A DNA stretch of 64,000 nucleotides from Streptoverticillium olivoreticuli subsp. olivoreticuli (GTDB lineage Bacteria; Actinomycetota; Actinomycetes; Streptomycetales; Streptomycetaceae): NCBI RefSeq assembly GCF_003391135.1, contig NZ_CP031455.1, forward strand, positions 124,001 through 188,000. Reading direction: 5' to 3'. The position numbers were made by a program, and so were the translations under genes. Positions 1 through 7,802 of this stretch are shown one piece after another. The notes under the pieces are model-generated. The model had not been told where the DNA came from. It worked only from the letters and a program-made list of their open reading frames with translations, and ran no database searches. The stretch's first letter is position 1, and every line of letters starts with the position of its first letter.

Positions 1-1218
1 TTCCAGCTGATGAGAGTGCCTTTGCCGATCACCGTGACGCCGCGGGGTGCTGGGTGTGGACGATTTCGCACTGTACGCAGAGGTGTACGGCACCCTGCTC
101 GTCGACGATGACACCCGCCTGCCGATCACCTTGTGAGAGAGGCACGATGCCGCCGCACTGGCCGCATGGCTACGAGAGCACCCCGCCCGGGGTGGAGATC
201 GTGTGCCGGGACGGCTCGCTGACCTACCGGCAGGGGATCACCGACGGTGCTCCGGAAGCAGTGCAGGTCAGCGACCTCTTCCACCTCTGGCTGGGGCTCT
301 CGCGACGGGTCCAGGACGTCGCGGTCGCGCACCGCGCCTGTCTGGCAACCGCCGTCCCGCCGCCGGCTGAGCACCACGAGGAGCCACAGCCCTCCGCGGA
401 CGCCGGAGTGACGCTGGAGACGACGCGAGCCGGGCGGCACGCAAAACGCCTGTTCGAGGCCGTCCACGAGCGCGCCGGCACGGGCCGCAGCATCCACGCG
501 ATCGCCCGTGAGCTCGGACTGAACCGGCGCACCGTGCACAAGTACGCCCGCGCCGAGAGCTGGCAGGAAGTAGTCCGTCGCACCCGGTTCCGCCCGCCCA
601 CAGCCCTCGCGCCCTACCTCGACTGCCTGCGGCAACGCTGGGATGAGGGCGAGCACAACGCCAAGACCCTGCACCAGCAACTGACCGCCAAGGGCTATCG
701 CGGGCACTACCAACGCATCAAAACCACCGTCGCACCCTGACGCAGGACGAACGGCATGCCAGCTCCGCAGACACGTGCACCATCCCCCCCTCCAGGTCGC
801 CCGGTGAACGGAATCATCACCCCACCCGAACGGCGGCACCTGGAGGCCCAGGAGCAGCTCCAGCTGCTGTTCAGCTACTGCCCGGAACTGGCACACGTCC
901 ACGAACTGATCCGCCAGTTCGCCACCATGGTCGACCAGCGCGACGCCACCGGACTGCCCGGCTAGCTCGGGAAGCTCGCCACCTGCGGACATCCGACCCT
1001 GGCGGGTCCGGCAAAGGGCATCCGCGAGGACCAGGACGCGGCGGTCCAGGGCGTCACCACTCCCTACAGCTCCGGGATGAACGAAGGCCGTGTCACAGAT
1101 GTGAAGCTCCAGAAGCGGATCATGAGTGGCCGCGCTGGCGTCCCGCTACTGCGGCAACGCGTCGTCCTGATCGCACACTTGAGACGCCGCTGCACCAACC
1201 GGGCCGCATTCCTGGATT
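1..1218 (+). pseudogene. ISL3-family transposase remnant, 5' end outside window
   Basis: Pieces of an ISL3-type DDE transposase are readable in order but in different frames: VDDFALYAEVYGTLLVDD near 58-110, GVEIVCRDGSLTY and a DLFHLW block near 190-290, an HTH-like part near 480-560, an FSYCPELAHVHELIRQ block near 870-920, and the C-terminal VTDVKLQKRIMSGRAG block near 1090-1140. At least two frame changes and an internal stop make it non-functional. The same blocks occur in the better preserved ISL3 copy at 59382-61107, but the sequences are clearly diverged, so this is a different, older element. Confidence 0.85.
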
Positions 1219-1562
1219 GATCTCCGCCCACGAAAATCTATCCAGAGCCAGCCAAGGCAGTACGCCGACAGGCGCCACCGCCCGCACCACTACTACAGAC
1301 ACCGCGGGGCACTATTCAATGCAGACAGTTCAGCAGCCCACCCGGCTATCTACTCACCCGTCAAATCCAGCATCACGACCGGTCAACGACGCCACACGGG
1401 CATCGTCACAAGATGTCCGGCTGCATTGCAAAGCTCCCCGGCCGAAGAGATGAGATATGAACATCTCACTCAACAGCCCGGGAGCCTCGCTTTTTATGGC
1501 ACCGTCACGCGTCACCCGGTCAGCCGCCGCCCTGAGGATTCATAATCCTTACGGGGGTTTTC
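1219..1562. other. No gene recognised
   Basis: Only short overlapping ORFs without ribosome binding sites or family motifs. It lies between the ISL3 remnant and the holin-like gene and is probably 3' flank. Confidence 0.4.
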
Positions 1563-1880
1563 TCAGTTTTCGTGACTCCCAGGCGTCATTGAGGAAGATT
1601 GAGGTTGACTCGGCACGTCCTCTTGCCCTCTCACAACACCCTCACTGGGCGAAGATGATTCTGGCCGGTGAGTATGCTGCGCTAAGAATCCTGCAGCAAG
1701 TGCGAATGCTGAAGGGATGAATAGATAGACCATACTCTGGACGGGTTCAGGAACTTGCCTGTGAAAGATATACGTCTCCAAAACCCACAGGACAAACGAG
1801 ACTACAGTAGCAGCGGCTCCTGCACCGGCTGCCGCAGAGGTTACTTTTCGCTCCAAGACCGGCATGGTTCGATTACTCAT
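1563..1880 (-). CDS. Holin-like small membrane protein
   Basis: A 105-residue protein. The start chosen is the ATG at 1880, which has AAGGGAG seven bases upstream; a longer in-frame ORF begins at 1904 without such a site. Two hydrophobic segments lie at about residues 13-37 and 46-66, followed by a polar Ser/Pro/His-rich tail. The N-terminal phrase PVLERKV and the two-helix layout resemble holins of actinobacteriophages, which form membrane lesions for lysin release. No lysin lies alongside; the nearest wall hydrolases are near 20 kb. It follows the HTH gene by 47 bases on the same strand, so the two may be co-transcribed. The holin assignment is by resemblance only. Confidence 0.6.
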   Translation of the reverse strand: MSNRTMPVLERKVTSAAAGAGAAATVVSFVLWVLETYIFHRQVPEPVQSMVYLFIPSAFALAAGFLAQHTHRPESSSPSEGVVRGQEDVPSQPQSSSMTPGSHEN

Positions 1881-1927
1881 TCCTGCTCCCTTGAGGGTCT
1901 GCAATAGGAATCTTCTCAGTCTGTGGT

Positions 1928-2209
1928 CTATTTTGATAACCTGGCTGACATATCCGAAGTTTCGGAGGAATTCAACCGCACACGACGACTGTGCTCAACG
2001 CGCAGAACATGGTCTTCAAGGTAGAGATTATGCTTACCGCGCCGGGCAACTGGGGCGAGGTAGCCGCGGTGGGCCCATTGGCGGATGCATGCGGCGGTCA
2101 CTCCTGCGGCCTCGGCCGCTTCGGCAGTGGTCAGCAAGCGATGCCGTGGACTGTCTAGCGTGGCGGCCTTCTTGAGTTGGCGACGGCTGAACGATGGAAA
2201 CTGAGGCAT
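1928..2209 (-). CDS. Small MerR/excisionase-like helix-turn-helix protein
   Basis: A 93-residue protein with a winged-helix MerR-like DNA-binding motif: LTTAEAAEAAGVTAACIRQW followed by AHRGYLAPV, the usual helix-turn-helix then wing. The ATG at 2209 has GAGGAG six bases upstream. Basic residues after the wing and a short C-terminal tail leave no room for an effector domain, so it is either an excisionase-type or stand-alone MerR-type factor. The codon third from the end of the frame (1937-1939) is TTA, a rare codon in Streptomyces. It is upstream of and probably co-transcribed with the holin-like gene. Confidence 0.7.
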   Translation of the reverse strand: MPQFPSFSRRQLKKAATLDSPRHRLLTTAEAAEAAGVTAACIRQWAHRGYLAPVARRGKHNLYLEDHVLRVEHSRRVRLNSSETSDMSARLSK

Positions 2210-2966
2210 GGGAACTCCTCGCCTGCAAGTCGTATTGATAGCTGTTTGGGCAGCAGCTCGAGATTACGCCTCAGAGTTGCTGGTGCCGAATGAACTGTGA
2301 ACGTCACACAACTTGACCGTACCGACTTCGGTTAAACCTAAAGAAGCGAATGAAAACCTCTCGAAACTGACCAGCTCGTTAAGTTCGCGCCCCGCACCAA
2401 ACAGCTTAAAGACTGTCCGTTAACTCGGTACGGGGTTAGCGCGCACTCCGTCCCGGTTTGATGCTGCCGGAAGGAGATCAGGATTCCAGAAACAGTGGCA
2501 TAGTTCGGCAACGTCTCACGGGCGCAGACCAGTCCAAGATGGCGGGATGACCTTTAGGGCCCGCTGAAGAGCAGTGTGTGCTCGCCTCGCGCTGCCCTGG
2601 GGCGTCAAGCCCCAGAACCAGCAGGTTATTTCTCTGCCGACCTTCAGGAGAACCGTTGACCCTGCCGCGATAAGTGATTGATAAAATCTCCCCTTCATTA
2701 TCAGTAACTCCTCTGGCAACCCATGACGGCAACGGACCAGAATTAATATTCGCAAACCTCCCATTGAAATTTCACCTGGCCCCTGACCGGAGACCTGCCG
2801 AACAACTCAGGAACCATCAATGAAGTGACCAATCGGACCTCTTGCTGTACAGAGAACTACCGTCTCCCGCCTCATCACCCGCTTTTCCCTGAAGATCGCA
2901 TGGGCGTTGTGGACTACATTTTCCAACAAAGCGACTGTTCGAGCCACGGTGAAGGAAGGTAGGGGT
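2210..2966. other. Intergenic, no gene recognised
   Basis: About 750 bases of lower-GC sequence. Short ORFs on the minus strand lack ribosome sites and family motifs. A small palindrome TGTGA-ACG-TCACA lies at 2296-2308, about 90 bases upstream of the HTH gene start, and could be an operator, but nothing else supports this. Confidence 0.35.
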
Positions 2967-3962
2967 TCACGGAGGCTTGGCTGATCCGTGATGTGGGTGA
3001 TGCGGCCAGTGGGCGGCACAGGACCGGCAGGTAACTGCGCCGTCAGAAAGGCGGATGAGGGAACGGAGGTCGCAGTTAGGACAGGGGGTGGGGAGGGGGC
3101 GGGCGGGCTCGTCATAACCAAGGAGGAAGCGGGCACGCTGATAGGCAACCCATGTCACGCTGGCGTCGGTGGCGTCGTCGAGAGTGCGGACAGTCGTCGG
3201 GAGCTCGGCTGATAAAGCCTGGCAGAGGTGCTGCAGGAGGGGTCCGGGACGCAGGGGGTGCAGAGGAAGGCTTCCGGGCAAGGTATGAGCGGCCCAGGTG
3301 TGGACAGCGTGAACGCAGGTAGTGGCATGGGTAAGGAGGGGCAGTCGCAGGGGCGAAGGGGCTGTGCGATATTTCCAGGGAAGACGAGTGGCCGGGACTT
3401 CGGCACTCTTGCAGGGGGAAGAAGGGGATTCGAGATGGAGGCGTACATAGAGGTGGGGAAGGTTGTCGAGGGCCTCGCGGAGGTTGGACAGGCATGCCGG
3501 GCAGCAACGCCCTCCGGGGTGAATGGTGCTGGTGAGGGGAGAGGCGCAAAGGAGGCAGTTCTCTTCCACGGTCTGTCCAAGGAATAAGAAGGAGGTTGCA
3601 GGCAGGACGGCGAGAGGGTGCCCCTTGCCGAGTGGGGCGGTGGGTATGTGGGAGCAGCGAGGCAAGAAGAAGTCAGCGAAAAGAGGAGCGTTGGAGGCGG
3701 TAGGGTCGCAGAGCGGGCCGGCAGAGAAGGCACAGGGGTGGGCTGCTGCAGCGTTGTTCTGGGATGCGGGCTGCATCGCGGCGGTAGTCGGTGAACGAAC
3801 CGCTAGCACACGGTGGAAGTCACGTCTGCAGGGTTTGGTTTGGATCTTCCGGTCGTGTCGTGGAAGAACGGGGCAGATAGGGCACGGAGCTTTTGCTGGA
3901 CCTCTGAGTTGCCATAGCTCGTAGCGGGCAGTTTTCCACACCCGGTCCGCACCGGGTCCCAT
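2967..3962 (-). CDS. Putative zinc-ribbon protein, start uncertain
   Basis: The C-terminal part carries two paired cysteine knuckles: CLLC and CCPAC about 20 residues apart near the middle of the ORF, and CPNC with CRSC about 18 residues apart at the C terminus. This is the layout of a protein with two zinc ribbons bracketing an alpha-rich middle. I do not recognise a named family. The first 130 residues are low-complexity and no good ribosome site precedes either ATG candidate, so the gene may begin near the GTG at 3569, just before the first CxxC. In-frame TTA codons at 3213-3215 and, if the long form is used, 3585-3587 make it a candidate for UUA-tRNA-dependent translation. Confidence 0.55.
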   Translation of the reverse strand: MGPGADRVWKTARYELWQLRGPAKAPCPICPVLPRHDRKIQTKPCRRDFHRVLAVRSPTTAAMQPASQNNAAAAHPCAFSAGPLCDPTASNAPLFADFFLPRCSHIPTAPLGKGHPLAVLPATSFLFLGQTVEENCLLCASPLTSTIHPGGRCCPACLSNLREALDNLPHLYVRLHLESPSSPCKSAEVPATRLPWKYRTAPSPLRLPLLTHATTCVHAVHTWAAHTLPGSLPLHPLRPGPLLQHLCQALSAELPTTVRTLDDATDASVTWVAYQRARFLLGYDEPARPLPTPCPNCDLRSLIRLSDGAVTCRSCAAHWPHHPHHGSAKPP

Positions 3963-4124
3963 CCATGTTGTGCAGTCGATGCGCCGCCTGCCTCTGTCAC
4001 TGTGGTCTGCCCGTCGTCCAAGTCGTAAGGCTTCTCGCTGCTAACCGTGCCCAGCCGTCGCGTTGGGCCTGTCCGAAGAGTTGAGTGTGCCTGCGCCGGA
4101 CTGTCCGCCAGCGCAGAGCCGGTA

Positions 4125-5153
4125 TCAGCAGTCTTCTAGGACGTCCGGGACGGTGACAGGTGGACAGTAGTTGAGGTCAGCTTGCAGGGCAGTGTGGTTA
4201 TTGATGACGGAGTGTTCGCTGAGGCTGAAGCTGAGGTGATCCAAGGCTTGGAGATGATGTTCGAGGCAGGAGGGGTGGCAGGCGGTGACGGCTGTGCTGG
4301 CGACTGTGGGTTGTTGGAGTGCCCAGGTCACAGCGAGTTGGGAGAGAGTCTGCCCTCGCGCCGAGGCTACCTGGCGCAATGCGCGCTGAGAAGGAGCAGG
4401 CAGGTCAGCGGGATGGTCTGAGTCGAGGGAGCACGGCACGGGGGGGGAAGAAGGTACTCGATGGGGTAACGGCGGCCCGCTGTGGTGCGGCAGGTGGGCG
4501 ATGCATCCGGTGCCCGTCTCGGAGAGGATGTCGAGGAGCCCGTCACTGGCCTGAGGGCGGGTGAGGGAAAACGCAGATTGGTGCACGGTCAGCGGCACGC
4601 CGTAGGTGTGCAGGAGCGCTGCCAGGGTCCGGGTGGGGGCAGGCGCCCAGGCCGCGACGCCCACATGGAGAGCTTTACCCTGGTACACGGCGTCGGCCAG
4701 GGCAGAGGCGGTTTCTGTCAGTGGGATGCGGGGGTCGTAGCGGTACGCGCAGAAGAGGTCCAGGTAGCCTGTGCCCAGGCCAGTGAGCAGGGTATCGAGT
4801 GCGCCCGTAAGGTGCTTGCGGGAGTTGAGTCCCAGGTGCTCCGGCCAGGGGAAGCCGTAGGGTGGATGAGCGGACAGAACGATCTCGTCGCGGTGCCGGC
4901 GCAGTCGGTACTGCAGCGGCTGCGGCAGTAGGCAAGTTGTATCGCTGGGGCTGGGAGACAGCTGTGGCGCCAGCGTGTAGTGGGTGATACCGCGCTGGAG
5001 TGCATGGCGGACGGTGTCGTATCGGGCCGTTCTGTTTTCGCGGCCCTCAGGATCAGGTCCTAGGCGCAGGGTGATGGCAGAGACTTTCAGGCCGCTTTTG
5101 CCCAACGGTCTGTATGGCATGACCAGGCCTGCGGTGGGAGATAGGAGAGCCAT
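4125..5153 (-). CDS. Aldo/keto-reductase-like protein lacking the catalytic tetrad
   Basis: A 342-residue protein that aligns along its full length with the YghZ type of aldo/keto reductase (PYRPLGKSGLKVSAITL, RGITHYTLAPQLSPSP, GYLDLFCAYRYDP, LTETASALADAVYQGKALHVG, LLDILSETGTGCIAH). The family tetrad Asp, Tyr, Lys and His falls at residues 60, 65, 96 and 137; here these are Thr, Leu, His and Tyr. The NADPH-binding GASR-like segment near the C terminus is also altered. Redox catalysis by the normal mechanism is therefore unlikely, yet the frame is intact, suggesting a retained non-enzymatic role or recent decay. The start at 5153 has GAGAGGA eight bases upstream. It contains a TTA codon at 4467-4469 and begins 47 bases after the CAU tRNA. 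Confidence 0.8.
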   Translation of the reverse strand: MALLSPTAGLVMPYRPLGKSGLKVSAITLRLGPDPEGRENRTARYDTVRHALQRGITHYTLAPQLSPSPSDTTCLLPQPLQYRLRRHRDEIVLSAHPPYGFPWPEHLGLNSRKHLTGALDTLLTGLGTGYLDLFCAYRYDPRIPLTETASALADAVYQGKALHVGVAAWAPAPTRTLAALLHTYGVPLTVHQSAFSLTRPQASDGLLDILSETGTGCIAHLPHHSGPPLPHRVPSSPPVPCSLDSDHPADLPAPSQRALRQVASARGQTLSQLAVTWALQQPTVASTAVTACHPSCLEHHLQALDHLSFSLSEHSVINNHTALQADLNYCPPVTVPDVLEDC

Positions 5154-5200
5154 GCGAGGGGTCCTCTCTGCGGTGGGTGTAGGGGTATGAGGGGGGCCTG

Positions 5201-5274
5201 TGGAGTGTGCGGGAGTTGAACCCGCGACCGGAGGATTATGAGTCCCCTGCTCTGACCAGCTGAGCTAACACTCC
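5201..5274 (-). tRNA. tRNA with CAU anticodon (elongator Met or Ile2)
   Basis: A 74-base cloverleaf: acceptor GGAGTGT pairs with ACACTCC, D stem GCTC/GAGC, anticodon stem GGGGA/TCCTC with loop CTCATAA, T arm GCGGG-TTCAACT-CCCGC, discriminator A, no encoded CCA. The anticodon CAT is at 5238-5240. From sequence alone it could be an elongator tRNA-Met or a tRNA-Ile2 whose C34 would be changed to lysidine; the first acceptor pair being G-C argues against initiator tRNA. Confidence 0.88.
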
Positions 5275-5996
5275 GAGAGGCAATGGGTGCCAGGGTGGCT
5301 GAGTCGAGGACGGCTAGCATTCGCATCCGGATGATGGAACAGTCTGGGAGTAGCCGGTGATTTTGCCGGGAGCTGTTCGAGATCAGGTCTCAGAGGATTG
5401 CTTTCGTTCTGGCCAGCAACGGTGGGTTCTGTCTTCATCAGTGTCGTTCTGCGTTGTCCGTGCCGGGGGTTGCAGTGCCGGGTACGGTCGTCGAAGTGAT
5501 GTCGGGCGGGCTGCGGGCCAAGCCCTTTGTGCCCAGGACGGGTTTGATAGGGCACGTTCAGCTTCTCCGTGGTGATCGGTGGGCGCTCGGCCAGCCCTGC
5601 GGTGTGTGCGGCAGCTGCGATCGCCCTGTGCTTGGTACGGGTGACTCGGGCGGTCCGCTGGCAGGCGAGGCGTCCTGCCTCGGCCACGGAGTCCGGCAGC
5701 CCGGCGAAGTCTCCGCAGTGACAGGCTCTCCCTGCCGGACCGGTGCCTGTCCGCCCCAGTGGCGCGGATTCTTTCCGCACGGTATCCCGGTCACCACCAG
5801 ATCGGGGACGGTCTGTTTGATCGTCACCTCGGTGCCGGACTGGGACCGTTCTGGATTCCGGCGAACGGTGCTTCGTCACCACGGGTCCGTTCCCGTCCTT
5901 CTGGGCTGTCAGGGCGCAGTGATCAGGGTGTCCGGGGCCCAGGGGGAAGTCCCGATGCACGGGCAAGGAGAACGGGTGCGGGAAGAAGGTGCACAT
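5265..5996 (-). CDS. Unknown protein between deaminase and CAU tRNA
   Basis: A 243-residue frame with no family I recognise. Support comes from GAGGAG five bases before the ATG at 5996 (a second ATG at 5999 is too close to that site) and from strongly G/C-ending codons over roughly the first 160 codons, the pattern of Streptomyces coding DNA. A central stretch reads GRACHCGDFAGLPDSVAEAG and TARVTRTKHRAIAAAAHTAG, helical and basic, with a CxC motif. The last third is less convincing. The frame runs into the 5' end of the CAU tRNA and stops at the TAG inside its acceptor/D-arm boundary. It lies 74 bases after the deaminase stop. Confidence 0.5.
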   Translation of the reverse strand: MCTFFPHPFSLPVHRDFPLGPGHPDHCALTAQKDGNGPVVTKHRSPESRTVPVRHRGDDQTDRPRSGGDRDTVRKESAPLGRTGTGPAGRACHCGDFAGLPDSVAEAGRLACQRTARVTRTKHRAIAAAAHTAGLAERPPITTEKLNVPYQTRPGHKGLGPQPARHHFDDRTRHCNPRHGQRRTTLMKTEPTVAGQNESNPLRPDLEQLPAKSPATPRLFHHPDANASRPRLSHPGTHCLSEC

Positions 5997-6070
5997 CATG
6001 GCTCCTCTAGGGGCGGAGAGCCGCCGGGTGGCTGTTCCTGCGGGGTGGCAGCTTGTGTAGTTGCCGGCAT

Positions 6071-6421
6071 TCAGGTCAGGTTGACCACCGCGGGCCCGTC
6101 CGGGGTGGTGTAGTGGGCGCGGATGATGCCCCGGGCCACCAACGCAGTGGCGCAGCGCTGGCAAGGGCGGGCCATCCGGGGCTCTCCCGCTGCGTTGATG
6201 CGTGCGACATGGATCACCGCGCCGCGTACATGCCGCGCGCGGCGCAGCGCCATCTCTTCGGCGTGAAACGTGGCGTGCTGGAAGTCGATGCCTGGGGAGT
6301 TGCGGTAGCGGTTGCAGGAGGAGATCAGGACTCTGCCGCTCTTCGTTACCACGGCACCGACCAGGTACCGGCATCCGGATCGGGCAGCTTGTTTGGCCGC
6401 GAGGTCGAGGAATCGGTTCAT
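6071..6421 (-). CDS. Zinc-dependent cytidine/deoxycytidylate deaminase-like protein
   Basis: A 116-residue protein with the deaminase fold signature: HAE at residues 53-55 (zinc ligand plus catalytic Glu) and PCQRC at 86-90 (two Cys ligands). The segment HVARINAAGEPRMARPC followed by GIIRAHYTT resembles viral and actinobacterial dCMP/CMP deaminase-like proteins; the true substrate (nucleotide, nucleoside or RNA base) is not decidable here. The ATG at 6421 comes only four bases after the 3' end of the tRNA-Leu gene and has no Shine-Dalgarno site, so translation may occur from a leaderless end made by tRNA 3' processing. A longer frame reading into the tRNA is not credible. Confidence 0.8.
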   Translation of the reverse strand: MNRFLDLAAKQAARSGCRYLVGAVVTKSGRVLISSCNRYRNSPGIDFQHATFHAEEMALRRARHVRGAVIHVARINAAGEPRMARPCQRCATALVARGIIRAHYTTPDGPAVVNLT

Positions 6422-6425
6422 CACG

Positions 6426-6510
6426 TAGGCAAGGTGGGAGTCGAACCCACACACCCTGGAAGGGGTAGCGGATTTTAAGTCCGCCGCGTCTGCCGTTCCG
6501 CCACTTGCCC
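6426..6510 (-). tRNA. tRNA-Leu (UAA anticodon), reads UUA codons
   Basis: An 85-base class II tRNA: acceptor GGGCAAG pairs with CTTGCCT (first pair G-U), TG, D arm, anticodon stem GCGGA/TCCGC with loop CTTAAAA, a long variable arm, T arm GTGGG-TTCGACT-CCCAC, and discriminator A. The anticodon TAA is at 6475-6477. In Streptomyces the single normal UUA-reading tRNA is bldA; the acceptor and arms here differ clearly from the bldA sequence I know, so this appears to be an additional UUA tRNA carried by the accessory region. It sits 37 bases after the WhiB-like gene and 4 bases before the deaminase. Confidence 0.9.
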
Positions 6511-6547
6511 CGCTCTGGCCGCATGCACCAGATGTCTTCCGGGGCGC

Positions 6548-6961
6548 TTACAGTGCCCGGTCTGCGTGTGACTTGGGTGCGGGCGTCGGGCGCGGGCGGG
6601 TTGCGTGTTTCCGTGATCGCTCTGTCTGGTGGCTTTCCAGCAGCTTGCGGTACTGGCGGGCATGCGCCTCCCGGGCCCTGGTCAGGACTTCATGCCAGGA
6701 GCGGACAGCGGGGCTGCGTTCGAGTATGGTCCGGCGCCGGCGGGGTGTTGTCCCGCCGAAGACCCCATGCGGGATGCGTTGGTCCAGGGCCAGCGCCAGG
6801 CATTCAGTACGCACCGAGCAGCGGCTGCAGAGGTCCAGGGCCCGCTGTTCGGTTTTGGATCTCGGGTAGCAGAAGAATGTGCTGATGTCGGCTGGAGCGC
6901 AGAGGGCGAACTGCCGCCATTGCGCTTCCTGGTCGTTGTGTTCCCAGGTGGTCAGGTCCAC
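6548..6961 (-). CDS. WhiB-family iron-sulfur transcription factor
   Basis: A 137-residue protein from a GTG at 6961, chosen because GGAGG lies five bases upstream; an ATG at 6973 has no such site. Four cysteines at residues 21, 45, 48 and 54 (C, then CxxC, then C five residues on) match the 4Fe-4S cluster ligands of WhiB proteins. The usual GVWGG turn is GVFGG at 66-70, followed by a basic TTPRRRR stretch, and a long basic C-terminal tail. Such proteins bind DNA with sigma factor and respond to redox or NO. The start codon overlaps the stop of the upstream gene, so the two are translationally coupled. It is directly upstream of the tRNA-Leu. Confidence 0.88.
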   Translation of the reverse strand: MDLTTWEHNDQEAQWRQFALCAPADISTFFCYPRSKTEQRALDLCSRCSVRTECLALALDQRIPHGVFGGTTPRRRRTILERSPAVRSWHEVLTRAREAHARQYRKLLESHQTERSRKHATRPRPTPAPKSHADRAL

Positions 6962-7617
6962 AGCTGCCTCCATAGTTCGAGGGTTGGTATACCGTCCGCC
7001 TGCCGTTCGGGTAGCCCCTGGGCCAGTTGGATGCGGACCACGGCGGCGTGCAGTTGGTTGTCCCACTGGCGGGTGGCCTGCCAGTCGTAGTCGTGGTCCA
7101 AGAATGATTTCTGCTCGTCGGCCCATCCTTTGATGACCAGTCGGAGGCGCAGCAGCAGTATCCAGCCGTTGGATTTTCCCTGCCCGAATACCGCATGGCC
7201 GGGGAAATCTGGTACGCCTTCTGTGTCTCTTCCCCACTCCAGGGCAGGTCGATCCAGTGACCTGGCGGCAGGAATTGACAGAGCCACCACGTGCGTTGAC
7301 CTGCTGTCGGGTTTTCCGTCCCGGGTGATTCCAGGAGTTCCGGCGCAGAGACGTTTTGCAAGCGAACGGACCGCACAGACCTGTCCGGCTGCGTCTGTGT
7401 GCGGGGGGCGAGCTCTCTTCGCCCAGGGGATTCTCACGCTCAGGCTTTCACGGCACTGCAGGGGCAGGGATCTGCAGCGTCCGAACAGCCCTCTTCGGAT
7501 CCCGCCTGCTCCAAGCCACCGCATCGGGGACGGGGGACACCGGTCGCAAGTATGGAGCAGCAGGCAGAGCGACATGATGCCCACTAGGCCGAGGGACACG
7601 AACACGTAGGCGATCAT
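6952..7617 (-). CDS. Membrane-anchored protein of unknown function
   Basis: A 221-residue protein. Residues 2-22 (IAYVFVSLGLVGIMSLCLLL) form one hydrophobic segment followed by a Cys- and Arg-rich stretch, consistent with an N-terminal anchor and a cytoplasmic body. The C-terminal 80 residues are polar and Trp-rich (IKGWADEQKSFLDHDYDW, TLELWRQLWT). The start ATG overlaps the stop of the preceding small gene as ATGA, and its own stop overlaps the GTG start of the WhiB-like gene, so all three appear coupled. I do not recognise a family. The position suggests it works with, or senses for, the WhiB-like regulator; that is inference. Confidence 0.65.
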   Translation of the reverse strand: MIAYVFVSLGLVGIMSLCLLLHTCDRCPPSPMRWLGAGGIRRGLFGRCRSLPLQCRESLSVRIPWAKRARPPHTDAAGQVCAVRSLAKRLCAGTPGITRDGKPDSRSTHVVALSIPAARSLDRPALEWGRDTEGVPDFPGHAVFGQGKSNGWILLLRLRLVIKGWADEQKSFLDHDYDWQATRQWDNQLHAAVVRIQLAQGLPERQADGIPTLELWRQLWT

Positions 7618-7802
7618 GATTCTTTCCCCGGCCGTTCCTGGCGGGGAGGGGATATGTCCAGCAGCGTGTCTATGCAGTCACCGCCCAGACAGTGACACGT
7701 CGCCTGCTGTCGTCGATGGCTCCTGCGCGAGCGAGATATGTATCCCGCCAGCACTATCCCGAGAGCGCCGAGCAGTACCCCTACGCCCATCAGCTCCATC
7801 AC
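7614..7802 (-). CDS. Small single-pass membrane protein
   Basis: A 62-residue protein starting at GTG 7802, with AAGGAAGGA about seven bases upstream. Residues 3-20 are hydrophobic (ELMGVGVLLGALGIVLAG), then a basic RSRRSHRRQQ stretch and a Cys/His group CHCLGGDC that could bind metal. Its stop overlaps the next start in an ATGA arrangement. It is the first gene of the right-to-left cluster that continues through the WhiB-like gene and the tRNAs. Function unknown. Confidence 0.6.
   Translation of the reverse strand: MMELMGVGVLLGALGIVLAGYISRSRRSHRRQQATCHCLGGDCIDTLLDISPPRQERPGKES

Noticed and set aside
2296..2308. TGTGA-ACG-TCACA palindrome as an operator
   Set aside because: Single short palindrome without a second copy or known regulator; chance is likely.
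6426..6510. tRNA-Leu(UAA) being bldA itself
   Set aside because: Acceptor and arm sequences differ from the highly conserved bldA, and the surroundings are accessory DNA. A check against the host genome is still needed.
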